Shown: positions 11,001 to 17,587 of the stretch, one piece after another
Layout of the letters: each line of letters begins with the position of its first letter
Position numbering within the stretch: the stretch's first letter is position 1
DNA from: Haloplanus ruber
Lineage (GTDB): Archaea > Halobacteriota > Halobacteria > Halobacteriales > Haloferacaceae
Direction: 5' to 3'
DNA length: 64,000 nucleotides
Assembly (NCBI RefSeq): GCF_024494725.1
Contig: NZ_JANHDK010000001.1
Span: 744,001 to 808,000 of the forward strand
Position numbers and translations under genes: made by a program
Notes under the pieces: generated by a model
Told to the model about the DNA's origin: nothing
Seen by the model: the letters and a program-made list of their open reading frames with translations, nothing else
The model's database searches: none

Positions 11001-11904
11001 CCATCAATCGCTCGCGTTCCAGTTCGTATCCCACCCAATTGCCGAGCAACTCGACGAAGGTAACCTCCCAGTCGGTGAACTGGTCGCTCCGCGGCGCCAG
11101 ATCATAAAAACAGAACGTTCCGTAGTTCTCACCTTCAACAGTGACCGGAGTACCGAGATAACACGAGATGCCCAGTTCGGCGTTGACCGGTCGGTCGGCC
11201 AGTTTTGGCGCATCGGCGTCGATATCTTCGATAGCGAGTGTCTCTGTGTCGGCGACGACCCGTTGGCAGTTCGTAAACGACAGCGGAACTGAATCGCCCT
11301 CGGTGATGGCGTTTCCGTCGGGCCCTTCGAACGTAACGTCACGTGGTCCATCGACAGCTTCGATGATGTACTCCGTGCCGTCGATTTGGGACAGCGTGGC
11401 GAAATCCGTCCCGATTGTCTCACGGACGACACCGAGCATGTCGTGTATCTTCTGCTCCAAGGAGCGTTCCGAGTCGGCGATGATGTCGTACGCTCGTCGG
11501 AGCGCGCGTTCGCGCGCCGCCAGTGTCCGCTGCCCCCCTTGCGTAGCGTTAGTGCGGTCTGACTCCGCCCGAGTGTCTGTGCGTTCCCGGCCGACCCCAA
11601 TCACTGCTCCAGTCTCCGCAGCGGGAAGCTTCCGAAGGCTGAATGTGAATCGTCGGGTGTCGGGTGCTTTTGTACTGAGTGACATCTCTGCCGTGGTTTC
11701 GAACGGCTCTCCGCGACTCCCGATTCGACGAATACTCTCCTGGCTGTCCTCCCAACTGAGTTGCGCTTCCACAGCACCCTGTTCGAGAGGGTCACCGATC
11801 ATATCCGCAACACAGTCGTTATACCCGATTACTTGCCCCTCGCTATCGAACAGAAGAACGGGTTCGCCGAGGAGATCGAGCCCTTCAGGCAGCGATTGGG
11901 TCAT
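8008..11904 (-). CDS. Multi-PAS/GAF sensor histidine kinase
   Basis: 1298-residue soluble histidine kinase without transmembrane segments. A short N-terminal PAS (about 1-80) is followed by GAF (about 130-300), PAS (315-430), a second GAF (435-585) and four more PAS/PAC units to about 1080, each closed by an ITDRK or ISDRK-like linker. The phospho-acceptor box is LNRILRHNLRNKLSVVSGFADRL and the ATPase has N-box RELIDNAIRHS, G1 DNGPGIP and G2 GSGLGLWTV. This HisKA variant (RHNLRN) is the usual haloarchaeal type. No adjacent response regulator is encoded, so the output partner is unknown. Confidence 0.93.
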   Translation of the reverse strand: MTQSLPEGLDLLGEPVLLFDSEGQVIGYNDCVADMIGDPLEQGAVEAQLSWEDSQESIRRIGSRGEPFETTAEMSLSTKAPDTRRFTFSLRKLPAAETGAVIGVGRERTDTRAESDRTNATQGGQRTLAARERALRRAYDIIADSERSLEQKIHDMLGVVRETIGTDFATLSQIDGTEYIIEAVDGPRDVTFEGPDGNAITEGDSVPLSFTNCQRVVADTETLAIEDIDADAPKLADRPVNAELGISCYLGTPVTVEGENYGTFCFYDLAPRSDQFTDWEVTFVELLGNWVGYELERERLMEQIRTEERERYETLVKQSSDGVAVVQDGRCVFANDRFLELIGRPRKSVYGSSIEQYFAPEYRDVVTDQHRPIIDDEGSPNRYDVEIETPNGTVRTLELARSRIEHNGEPAMLATFRDITARKRREESIRALQRATSRMQTAETPEQIAEIAVHAARDALELPLSICWFYESDEERLEPVAATDPVRDGGYFEPLSPDQYEFDAFRDGAVVHYNPTDTGYDRLETGVLLPLGDHGLLAAGQSSLTDHDAVVLDVARTLSEHTRIALDRIERTRELERTQARFRALTENTSYGVVTIDDTSTVRYASSGISDVLGYEPAELEGGSLLGIMPERFHQTHESALARYLREGDKQLDWSWIELPGVHKEGHEVPLGISFGEATVDGDRRFSAVIRDISEQKQRQQELREERAFTESIFAALPDVFYAFDEQGEFLRWNGQLREVTGYTDEEIASMHPTEFIAADDQAEVITAIAEVFEHDTTVTVEAQFETKDGTRIPYELTGAKLTDDTDEVRGLVGIGRDISDRKKRQRRFEAVFDNTYQFTGLMQPDGTLIEVNEAAREFGDLDRADVVGSKVWNAFWFTHSEDLQRQVQSAVERAAEGEFVRDEIPVQGSEREAIIDFSIRPVRDDNGAVTLLIPEGRDITELKEQEEELRRERDHVRRTEELANVGGWEFIPETETCYWTQGTRQLCEVGESFTPTAEKALEFVHPEDRDAVTQALTTCRETGNPFNLEIRIVTAQGRTRWIRIEGEQVDDDGTKKLRGVIGDITDRKEREQRLMVLNRILRHNLRNKLSVVSGFADRLEAVLNTAPAERDTSVDETVQFTQKIKENASDLITLGEKARAFERAVEEADTTGFVAVQPVVSEVVSTYREQHPAATITTELTDVAIQGNAEFLRLAVRELIDNAIRHSELSDPTVTIETSRVSSEQVEIRISDNGPGIPEMERKTLTEGEESPLLHGSGLGLWTVNWLVTRIGGHISITDNDPTGTVAVLRLPTRTDQ

Positions 11905-12362
11905 ACTGGCTCTGAACCGTCACCTGTCCCCGTAGTGTAGATAATCACGGATGGTATTTTTGGAATACGCTCCTGTGGCGGATGCAACCTCACCCGTTGG
12001 TATGCCCCGATTGGGCAAGCCAGGGTCCTGTGTCTGAACTGCTCATCAGTCCGGCCACATCGCCATCGACTTCCACCGTCAGCAGGCGTCGAGGGGCCAG
12101 ACCCCTTCATCGAGACTACGCAAGCACGGTTATCGATGGGAGTGAGTCTGTGTCGCTATTCGATATAGCGACATACGATATACGAAAGGGTTCCCGGAGT
12201 CCGAGACGGACGGCCGTAGACGGGACAGTCAGCACGCTCCGTCGGGAAGCGTTCGGAGTGGCCCGGTACGGACCGGATGGGTGCAAGGCTTTGAGCTCTG
12301 TCCGTGAATCCACAGTCGGGCGTGTCCGAACGGTTATGCCCGGAGCGACCAAACCGGCGTGC
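11905..12362. other. Intergenic region with a perfect 9-base inverted repeat
   Basis: 458 bases between divergent genes. No gene is supported. It holds the inverted repeat at 12151-12173 and presumably both promoters. An in-frame upstream extension of the SRAP gene through this region is rejected because the catalytic cysteine must follow the initiator methionine. Confidence 0.5.
12151..12173. repeat. Perfect inverted repeat, 9-base arms with 5-base spacer
   Basis: TGTCGCTAT (12151-12159) and ATAGCGACA (12165-12173) are exact reverse complements around TCGAT. The site lies in an AT-rich patch between the divergent kinase and SRAP genes, about 190 bases before the SRAP start. It may be an operator or a hairpin. 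Confidence 0.7.
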
Positions 12363-13049
12363 ATGTGTGGGCGGTACAGCCTGTTCACGCCGGCCGAAGC
12401 GCTGGCGGACAGGTTCGGGGTGGACGTGGAGTGGTCACCGCGGTACAACTGCGCGCCGGGGCAGACATTACCGGTCGTGACCGCGGACGACCGAATGCGG
12501 ACCCAACAGTGGGGGTTGGTGCCATCGTGGGCCGACCAAGCGTCGACGGATCTGATCAATGCTCGGGCCGAGACCCTGACCGAGAAGCCGAGTTTCGCGG
12601 ACGCGTTCGAGCAGCGCCGCTGTCTCGTCCCTGCCGACGGGTTCTACGAGTGGGTCGACCGCTCGGCGGGCAAGCGTCCCTACCGCGTGGCCTTCGAAGA
12701 CGACCGGGCCTTCGCGATGGCGGGGATCTGGTCGAGTTGGGAACCGCCGTCGCGACAGACCGGTCTCGGCGAGTTCGGCGCGGGAGACGTCTCCGCCGAC
12801 CCCGATCCGGTGGAATCCTTCGCCGTCGTGACGACGGAGCCGAACGACCTCGTCGCCGACCTGCACCACCGCATGGCGGTCATCCTGGACCCGGAGGCGG
12901 AGTCGACGTGGCTCCACGGCTCCGTCGACGAGGCGGCGGCACTCCTAGAGCCACATCCGGCGGCGGAGATGCAAGCATACCCAGTCTCGACGCGCGTAAA
13001 CGATCCGCGAAACGACTCACCGGATCTGATCGAACCGGTCGAGGCGTAG
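12363..13049 (+). CDS. SRAP domain protein (HMCES/YedK family)
   Basis: 228-residue SOS-response-associated peptidase that in this family forms a protective thiazolidine crosslink with abasic sites in single-stranded DNA. The start is set at ATG 12363 because Cys2 must become the N-terminal residue (MCGRYSLF). Other active-site positions are visible: N66 (INARAET), E96 (DGFYEW) and H169 (LHHRM). Length is normal. A haloarchaeal insert (about residues 130-150) separates the core strands. It stands alone on the plus strand; a role in abasic-site repair follows from the family. Confidence 0.93.
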   Translation: MCGRYSLFTPAEALADRFGVDVEWSPRYNCAPGQTLPVVTADDRMRTQQWGLVPSWADQASTDLINARAETLTEKPSFADAFEQRRCLVPADGFYEWVDRSAGKRPYRVAFEDDRAFAMAGIWSSWEPPSRQTGLGEFGAGDVSADPDPVESFAVVTTEPNDLVADLHHRMAVILDPEAESTWLHGSVDEAAALLEPHPAAEMQAYPVSTRVNDPRNDSPDLIEPVEA

Positions 13050-13068
13050 GAGTCACGGCGTGAATATG

Positions 13069-13123
13069 TATTTGTGAATCTGTCACTACTCATCCGCGAA
13101 GAGTAGTACTGTACTCACAAATA
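13069..13123. repeat. Large interrupted inverted repeat upstream of recombinase operon
   Basis: The outer arms TATTTGTGA (13069-13077) and TCACAAATA (13115-13123) pair perfectly, and so do the inner arms ACTACTC (13085-13091) and GAGTAGT (13101-13107), around the centre 13092-13100. The right half also contains the palindrome AGTACTGTACT (13105-13115). The nested symmetric arrangement resembles a recombination site or multi-subunit operator. Confidence 0.7.
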
Positions 13124-13163
13124 ACCAACCTAATGCGGCGGTAAGATGGTACTACAAATCTAA

Positions 13164-13177
13164 ATAAGTCCACTTAT
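13164..13177. promoter_or_regulatory. Palindromic operator candidate over the promoter of the RHH-like gene
   Basis: ATAAGT-CC-ACTTAT is a perfect palindrome with a 2-base centre inside an AT-rich TATA-like stretch, about 50 bases before ATG 13226. Ribbon-helix-helix proteins bind such short palindromes, so autoregulation by the next gene product is plausible. Confidence 0.45.
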
Positions 13178-13225
13178 CTCGGTGAGTGGGACTACCTTGA
13201 AGTCCCCGGCGATACAGGAGGGTGT

Positions 13226-13600
13226 ATGGGCAACGATAGCGTCGCGGTGAAGACCTACGTGCCACCGTACCAGAAGGACCGCTGGCGAGAGCACGCCGAC
13301 CGCTTAGGGATGAGTCAAAGCGAGTTCGTGCGGACGATGGTCCAAGCTGGCCGCCGGGACTTCGAGGTGCCCGATCCGGCCGAGCGCGAGGAACCCGGTG
13401 AAGCAGAGAGTTCGGGGCTCGAACCCCGGGTGAAAGACGCGTTAACCGGGGAGGACGGATGTTCGTGGGACGACCTCCTCGCGCACGTCACCGAGGACAT
13501 CGAGAACCGCCTCGAAGAGACACTTGCGGACCTACAAGAGCAGAACGTGGTCCAGTACAGCGGCCGGGCGGGTGGCTACCGCCTCGTGGAGGACCCGTGA
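13226..13600 (+). CDS. Ribbon-helix-helix-like protein coupled to recombinase (DUF5805-like)
   Basis: 124-residue protein. Residues 5-50 (VAVKTYVPPYQKDRWREHADRL, then MSQSEFVRTMVQ) look like a ribbon-helix-helix DNA-binding unit: a short strand followed by two helices. Residues 75-124 resemble a winged helix (SWDDLLAHVTEDIENRLEETLADL...GGYRL). It overlaps the recombinase start by GTGA, so the two are translationally coupled. I recall this pair as recurring in haloarchaeal genomes under the name DUF5805, but cannot confirm that here. A role as architectural partner or repressor of the recombinase is inferred. Confidence 0.75.
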   Translation: MGNDSVAVKTYVPPYQKDRWREHADRLGMSQSEFVRTMVQAGRRDFEVPDPAEREEPGEAESSGLEPRVKDALTGEDGCSWDDLLAHVTEDIENRLEETLADLQEQNVVQYSGRAGGYRLVEDP

Positions 13601-14610
13601 GCGACACCGACGACCCTGTGGGGTATTTCCTCCAAGACATGACCTACCACGGGAAGACCGACCGCACGCGCGCGGCCTACGAGCGTGTCTTGCGGAAGTT
13701 CGAGACGTTTCTCGACGAGGAACAGGGCGTGGGTCCCGCGGCGGCCGAGCACCGGGACTGCATGGCGTGGATTCACCGATTGCGCGGCACCGTCGCGGAG
13801 AGCACTGTCGCGACTTACGCGGCGTACCTCCACCGATTTTATGCCTACATGACGCAGGTGGGGACCTTCGACGGCAACCCGATGACTCTCGTCGTCGAGG
13901 AAATGGACGAGCGGATCAACACCGACCCGACGCGCCGTGAGATTTCGGTCTCCGAGATGCGGACCTTCCTCGGCGATATCGCCCACCCGCTCGACCGTGC
14001 GCTCCTGGTGACGATGCTCAAGACCGGGGTCCGAGTCGGTGAACTCTGTAACCTAGATCTGCGGGACCTCTCGATTCCGGAGACCCGGGAGACACTCGAC
14101 GTGGCTGTCCGCCCACAACTCGACGGCCGGGGCGATGCGCTGTTCGTCGCCGCCGACCGCGCCGTGGGCGATGTCACCGAAGGCGAACGCCGGACGGCGG
14201 CCAACAAGCGCAAGCGGGCGACGGTAATCCCCGTCGACGACGAACTCCGTCGGAGCCTCGTCCGCTGGTTGGCCGTTCGGCCCGATTCAGTCTCCCGCGC
14301 GGATCCCCTGTTCGTGGGGACCGGCGATAGCTGGGGCCGGCGGGTGACACCTCACGTCGTCCACCACGCTGTCGAAACCCACGCGAGCGATCACGGGTGG
14401 CACCGCGACGGCGGCGGCGCCGAGGAGAACGTCACGCCCCACTACTTTCGGCACTTCTTCACGACCCACCTCCGGGACCGAACCGGCGACCGGGGCATCG
14501 TCAAGTACCTCCGCGGAGACGTTGCCAGCGACATCATCGATACCTACACCCACGACTGGGGGGACCGCGTCCGCCGGACGTACGAGGAAAATATCTACGA
14601 GTTGACTTGA
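13597..14610 (+). CDS. Tyrosine recombinase/integrase (XerC/D-like)
   Basis: 337-residue site-specific recombinase. The GTG at 13597 overlaps the stop of the preceding gene and gives MSDTDDPVGYF; longer in-frame extensions run through that gene and are rejected. Residues 1-105 are the SAM-like core-binding domain (KTDRTRAAYERVLRKFETFL). The catalytic domain has R146 (TGVRVGEL), H282 and R285 (HYFRHFF), H319 (YTHDW) and the likely nucleophile Y329 (RRTYEENI). All catalytic residues appear present, so it should be active. Substrate could be the nested inverted repeat upstream or a chromosomal resolution site. It is not part of an obvious provirus. Confidence 0.92.
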   Translation: MSDTDDPVGYFLQDMTYHGKTDRTRAAYERVLRKFETFLDEEQGVGPAAAEHRDCMAWIHRLRGTVAESTVATYAAYLHRFYAYMTQVGTFDGNPMTLVVEEMDERINTDPTRREISVSEMRTFLGDIAHPLDRALLVTMLKTGVRVGELCNLDLRDLSIPETRETLDVAVRPQLDGRGDALFVAADRAVGDVTEGERRTAANKRKRATVIPVDDELRRSLVRWLAVRPDSVSRADPLFVGTGDSWGRRVTPHVVHHAVETHASDHGWHRDGGGAEENVTPHYFRHFFTTHLRDRTGDRGIVKYLRGDVASDIIDTYTHDWGDRVRRTYEENIYELT

Positions 14611-14863
14611 ACCCGCTGCGAGAGACGAAGCAATAAATCATATGTCGCGATACCAAATCGGTCGCGTGGCCGAGCAGAGGCTAGCAGCTTAGAAATCGGC
14701 GAGCAAACGGGTACCTACCTCCGCTGGCACCCAGGGTGAGACTGAGTAGTTTTGCTAAGCGACAGGGAAACAGGCCGTTCTACTACGTCGACACTCGATG
14801 GATCGTGAAAATCCGTTCGACGGACGAAGTTGCGAATGCCGACGTCCGCCAGTCTGGCCTCCC
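14611..14863. other. Intergenic region, no gene seen
   Basis: About 250 bases after the recombinase. A stretch at 14662-14700 (GTCGCGTGGCCGAGC...) resembles the 5' half of a class II tRNA, but no pairing acceptor 3' end follows, so I do not call a tRNA. Confidence 0.4.
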
Positions 14864-15115
14864 TCAACGGTAGAGATTGAGTCGCTGTAGGACGGATCCG
14901 ATTAGCACCGCGATGGGAATGATTTCGAGCCGTCCGACCCACATATTGAGGATCAACATCGCCTTTGCGGTAGCTGGCATGGTTGGCCCGGTGATACCGC
15001 TGCTGAGGCCGACGTTACTCTGTGCGCTCATCACGTCGAAGATGACGTACTCGAGTGGGTGAGCCGGTGAGAGCACGCGGAGAAGGACCTCGTCACGATT
15101 CACTCCCGGTCAGGC
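14864..15115 (-). pseudogene. TrkH-type potassium transporter C-terminal remnant
   Basis: About 80 codons matching only the last pore segment and final helix of TrkH/TrkG potassium channel subunits: EYVIFDVMSAQSNVGLSSGIT is the fourth filter-like loop (compare VSAFGTVGLSTG) and AMLILNMWVGRLEIIPI is the last transmembrane helix. Full TrkH is about 480-510 residues; upstream the frame is closed by a stop and shows no further TrkH sequence, so at least 80 percent of the gene is lost. It lies next to a recombinase gene in a degraded stretch. A functional short protein is unlikely. Confidence 0.7.
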
Positions 15116-15407
15116 GTCACTGAAGAGACACTCGAAGCGTTTACCGGTGACTGACCGATCCACCGGCAGGAAACACTCATAGCTAACCTCGGTGTGCTCA
15201 GTCGGGGTGAGCAACTGCGCTCTCGTGTTCGCCGGGGGTCCGGCTTGGAACCGGTGTGCTTCCGAAGTAGCGCAGGACGATTCCTGTATGCATAGGGGCG
15301 GCAAGTCCCGATCCGTTCAGCTTCAGTCGGGGTTACTGTCAGCGACCGTTCGTTGTCGAACGGTCCGAACAGCCAATCCCTGCCGAGGGGTGGCCGACTC
15401 CGTTCAG
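15116..15407. other. Degraded intergenic stretch
   Basis: About 290 bases with several short overlapping frames but no convincing gene. A minus-strand frame of 64 codons (15110-15304) ends VTGKRFECLFSDA directly before the TrkH remnant. I do not recognise it and treat the region as decayed sequence. Confidence 0.35.
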
Positions 15408-15824
15408 TCACCCCAGATACGCGACGTCGACGGGGTGGGAACCGTCGGAAGCGGGCAGGTCAACGGTGTCGGCGAGGGTATCCCGGATGGTGTCACGCCA
15501 CGCGTCGACGGCCGCGGTGTGGCGGTCGTGGTGACGTTCGGTGGTGTACCGCCCGGCCTCGCGGAGGCGGTCCGCCGTCTCGTCGGGGTGAGGGTACGGG
15601 GGCGGGTCCTCGACGAACGCCGACGGATCGAGGTGGATCGCCGACGGGTCGGCGGCGGCGGGCCGGTGGATGCGGGCCCGCATGCGCCCCGAGAACGGCG
15701 GAGTGACCCGGAGGACGGTGTGGCGGTCGCTCCGTCGGTTGGTTTCGAGGGCGGTCACCACGTCTTCGACGGTGACCGCGATCAGAGTGATGGCCGTCGG
15801 ATCGGTCGCGTCGTCGTCCGACAT
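15408..15824 (-). CDS. Conserved haloarchaeal hypothetical protein
   Basis: 138-residue acidic protein with no membrane segment or signal peptide. It has an N-terminal strand/helix unit (ITLIAVTVEDVVTALETN), a middle part resembling a short RNA- or ligand-binding sheet (HTVLRVTPPFSGRMRARIH) and a C-terminal helical part (RHHDRHTAAVDAWRDTIRDTLADTV). Codon use and acidity match bona fide genes. It is 39 bases downstream of a tiny zinc-finger gene on the same strand, so the two may be cotranscribed. I do not recognise its function. Confidence 0.7.
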   Translation of the reverse strand: MSDDDATDPTAITLIAVTVEDVVTALETNRRSDRHTVLRVTPPFSGRMRARIHRPAAADPSAIHLDPSAFVEDPPPYPHPDETADRLREAGRYTTERHHDRHTAAVDAWRDTIRDTLADTVDLPASDGSHPVDVAYLG

Positions 15825-15863
15825 CGACCACTTGTAGGGACCACCGGAGGGAAAACGTCTCGG

Positions 15864-15980
15864 CTACCGTACCGGCGTGCGTCGCAACGTGCCGCCACAG
15901 TCGGGACACGTCGCTCGGTAGGAGATGGGACTCACACGCTGGTTACACGACTCGCATTCGAGTGGCGACCCTTCCGACAT
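15864..15980 (-). CDS. Small zinc-finger protein (38 aa)
   Basis: ATG 15980 to TAG 15864 encodes a 38-residue protein with two cysteine pairs, CESC near the N-terminus and CPDC near residue 25 (LECESCNQRV and ATCPDCGGTL). This is the size and pattern of the CPxCG-related mini zinc fingers and rubrerythrin-like micro-proteins known from haloarchaea. It is easily missed because of its length. It lies upstream of, and in line with, the 15.4-15.8 kb hypothetical gene. Function unknown; protein-protein or nucleic-acid contact is the family expectation. Confidence 0.75.
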   Translation of the reverse strand: MSEGSPLECESCNQRVSPISYRATCPDCGGTLRRTPVR

Positions 15981-16045
15981 CACGATACTGTACGACACTC
16001 CCCGTGTTAAATGTTACCACGGGGTGGGATCGGAATCGACGACGG

Positions 16046-17146
16046 CTACTCGCCGTCGAGTCCCATCCCGGTGATCTCGAAGCGGGCGCCACCCGCCGCA
16101 CTCTCGGTCACTCCGACCGTCCAGCCGTGAGCGTCGGCAATCTCTCGGACGATTTCGAGGCCGAAGCCCGTTCCGTCCGCGTTCGTCGAGTAACCCGCCT
16201 CGAAGACGTCGTCACGTTCGTCCTCGGGGATGCCTGGCCCGTCGTCGGCGACGTAGAGGCCGTCTCCGACTCGCCCGACCGTGATCGTCACGCCGTCGGA
16301 CTCTGTCCGGCTGCCCGTCGAACTATGTTCGACACTATTCCGAAACAGATTCTCGAACAACTGTGTCAGACGGCCGGGATCGGCGGCGGCGGTCCCCGAG
16401 ACGTCGACGTGGAGTTCGCTGGCTGGCGCCGCGACGTTCTCCCAAGCCGACCGGAGGTGGGACGCGAGGTCGATTGTCTCGAACTCGTCGACCGTCCGTC
16501 CATCGCGAGCGAGCGTAAGCAGGTCGTCGACGAGTTCCTCCATCCGATCTATGGCGTCGACGGCCTCCGCGACGTGTTCGGTCGAGACGTCGGTCCCTTC
16601 GCGCCGACCCATCTCGTGGGAGAGTCGTCCCTGTGCGACGTTCAGCGGGTTCCGGAGGTCGTGAGAGACGATGCTGGCGAAGCGTTCGAGGCGTTCGTTT
16701 TGTCGTTTCAGCCGGCGCTCTTGGCGGTGGCGCTCCATCGCGTAGCGAATCGCCCGTTCGAGGAGGGCACCGTCAAGGTTGTTCTTGAGAAGGTAATCCT
16801 GGGCCCCGGCTTGGATGGCTTGGAGCGCCGTCTCGTCGTCCGAAAGTCCCGTCAGCACCACGACCGGGAGCGGAGCAAGGTCGTCGTCAGCCTCGATGCG
16901 TTCGGTCAGGCGTTCGAGGGTCTCGATGCCCTGACTGTCCGCGAGGCCGAGGTCGAGCAAGACGAGGTCGTACGTCGATGCGGCGAGTCGGTCGACGGCG
17001 GCTGGGAGCGACTCGACGTGTGTCAGATTCGGCGGCTGGAAGACACTGCTGGTGTCGACGCGGAGGTGGTGGCGGATCAGTTGGGCATCGCCGTCGTTGT
17101 CCTCGACGAGGAGGACATCGAGCGGCTCTTCCGGTTCGCTCGGCAT
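16046..17146 (-). CDS. Receiver-histidine kinase hybrid (REC-HisKA-HATPase)
   Basis: 366 residues. An N-terminal receiver (DVLLVEDNDGDAQLI, phospho-acceptor in LVLLDLGLADS, then VVVLTGLSD) is joined directly to a HisKA box (FASIVSHDLRNPLNVAQG) and ATPase ([36 protein letters not shown]). There is no PAS or GAF sensor, so input probably comes by phosphorylation of its receiver. It begins one base after the stop of the response-regulator gene upstream and is third gene of a kinase/regulator/hybrid operon. Its C-terminus is very similar to the kinases at 19.2 and 51.6 kb. Confidence 0.92.
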   Translation of the reverse strand: MPSEPEEPLDVLLVEDNDGDAQLIRHHLRVDTSSVFQPPNLTHVESLPAAVDRLAASTYDLVLLDLGLADSQGIETLERLTERIEADDDLAPLPVVVLTGLSDDETALQAIQAGAQDYLLKNNLDGALLERAIRYAMERHRQERRLKRQNERLERFASIVSHDLRNPLNVAQGRLSHEMGRREGTDVSTEHVAEAVDAIDRMEELVDDLLTLARDGRTVDEFETIDLASHLRSAWENVAAPASELHVDVSGTAAADPGRLTQLFENLFRNSVEHSSTGSRTESDGVTITVGRVGDGLYVADDGPGIPEDERDDVFEAGYSTNADGTGFGLEIVREIADAHGWTVGVTESAAGGARFEITGMGLDGE

Positions 17147-17147
17147 C

Positions 17148-17585
17148 TCACTCGGGTGGGAGTTTGACCACCTGCAACCAGAACTTCTCCAGCGTGCCGA
17201 CGACGTCGATGAAGCCGTCGAAGTCGACGGGCTTTGTCAGGTAGGCGTTCGCGTGGTGTTCGTAGGACTTGATCACGTCCTCCTCGGCCTCCGAACTCGT
17301 CAGGACGATCACCGGAATACGCCGGAGGTCGTCGCTCTCTTTGATCTCCGCGAGGACTTCCCGGCCGTCCTTCCGCGGCATGTTCAGATCGAGCAAGACG
17401 AGATCCGGCCGCGGCGTCTCCGCGTAGTCGCCTTCCCCTCGGAGGAACTGCATCGTCTCGACCCCGTCGTTGGCGACGTGGAGGTTGTTCGCCAGTCGCC
17501 CTTTCTCCAGGGCCTTTCGTGTTAGCTTGACGTCCCCTGGATTGTCCTCCGCTAGGAGGATTTCGACAGGCTCGCGCTCCGACAT
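17148..17585 (-). CDS. Single-domain response regulator (Rcp1-like)
   Basis: 145 residues comprising only a receiver: [19 protein letters not shown] with the acidic pocket, [13 protein letters not shown] with the phosphorylated Asp, then [12 protein letters not shown] and [12 protein letters not shown] with the conserved Lys. The long beta4-alpha4 region and C-terminal helix are typical of cyanobacterial Rcp1-like regulators paired with phytochrome-class kinases. I take ATG 17585; a GTG two codons earlier overlaps the preceding stop. There is no DNA-binding domain, so it must act by protein contact or as phospho-relay to the hybrid kinase downstream. Confidence 0.92.
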   Translation of the reverse strand: MSEREPVEILLAEDNPGDVKLTRKALEKGRLANNLHVANDGVETMQFLRGEGDYAETPRPDLVLLDLNMPRKDGREVLAEIKESDDLRRIPVIVLTSSEAEEDVIKSYEHHANAYLTKPVDFDGFIDVVGTLEKFWLQVVKLPPE

Positions 17586-17587
17586 AA

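Noticed and set aside
11982-12362. 127-codon N-terminal extension of the SRAP gene
   Set aside because: The SRAP catalytic Cys must be residue 2 after Met removal, which fixes the start at 12363; the extension has no haloarchaeal protein character.
14662-14740. Stretch resembling a class II tRNA 5' half (GTCGCGTGGCCGAGC...)
   Set aside because: No complementary acceptor 3' end or T-arm follows at the right distance, and the anticodon stem is poor. At most a remnant.
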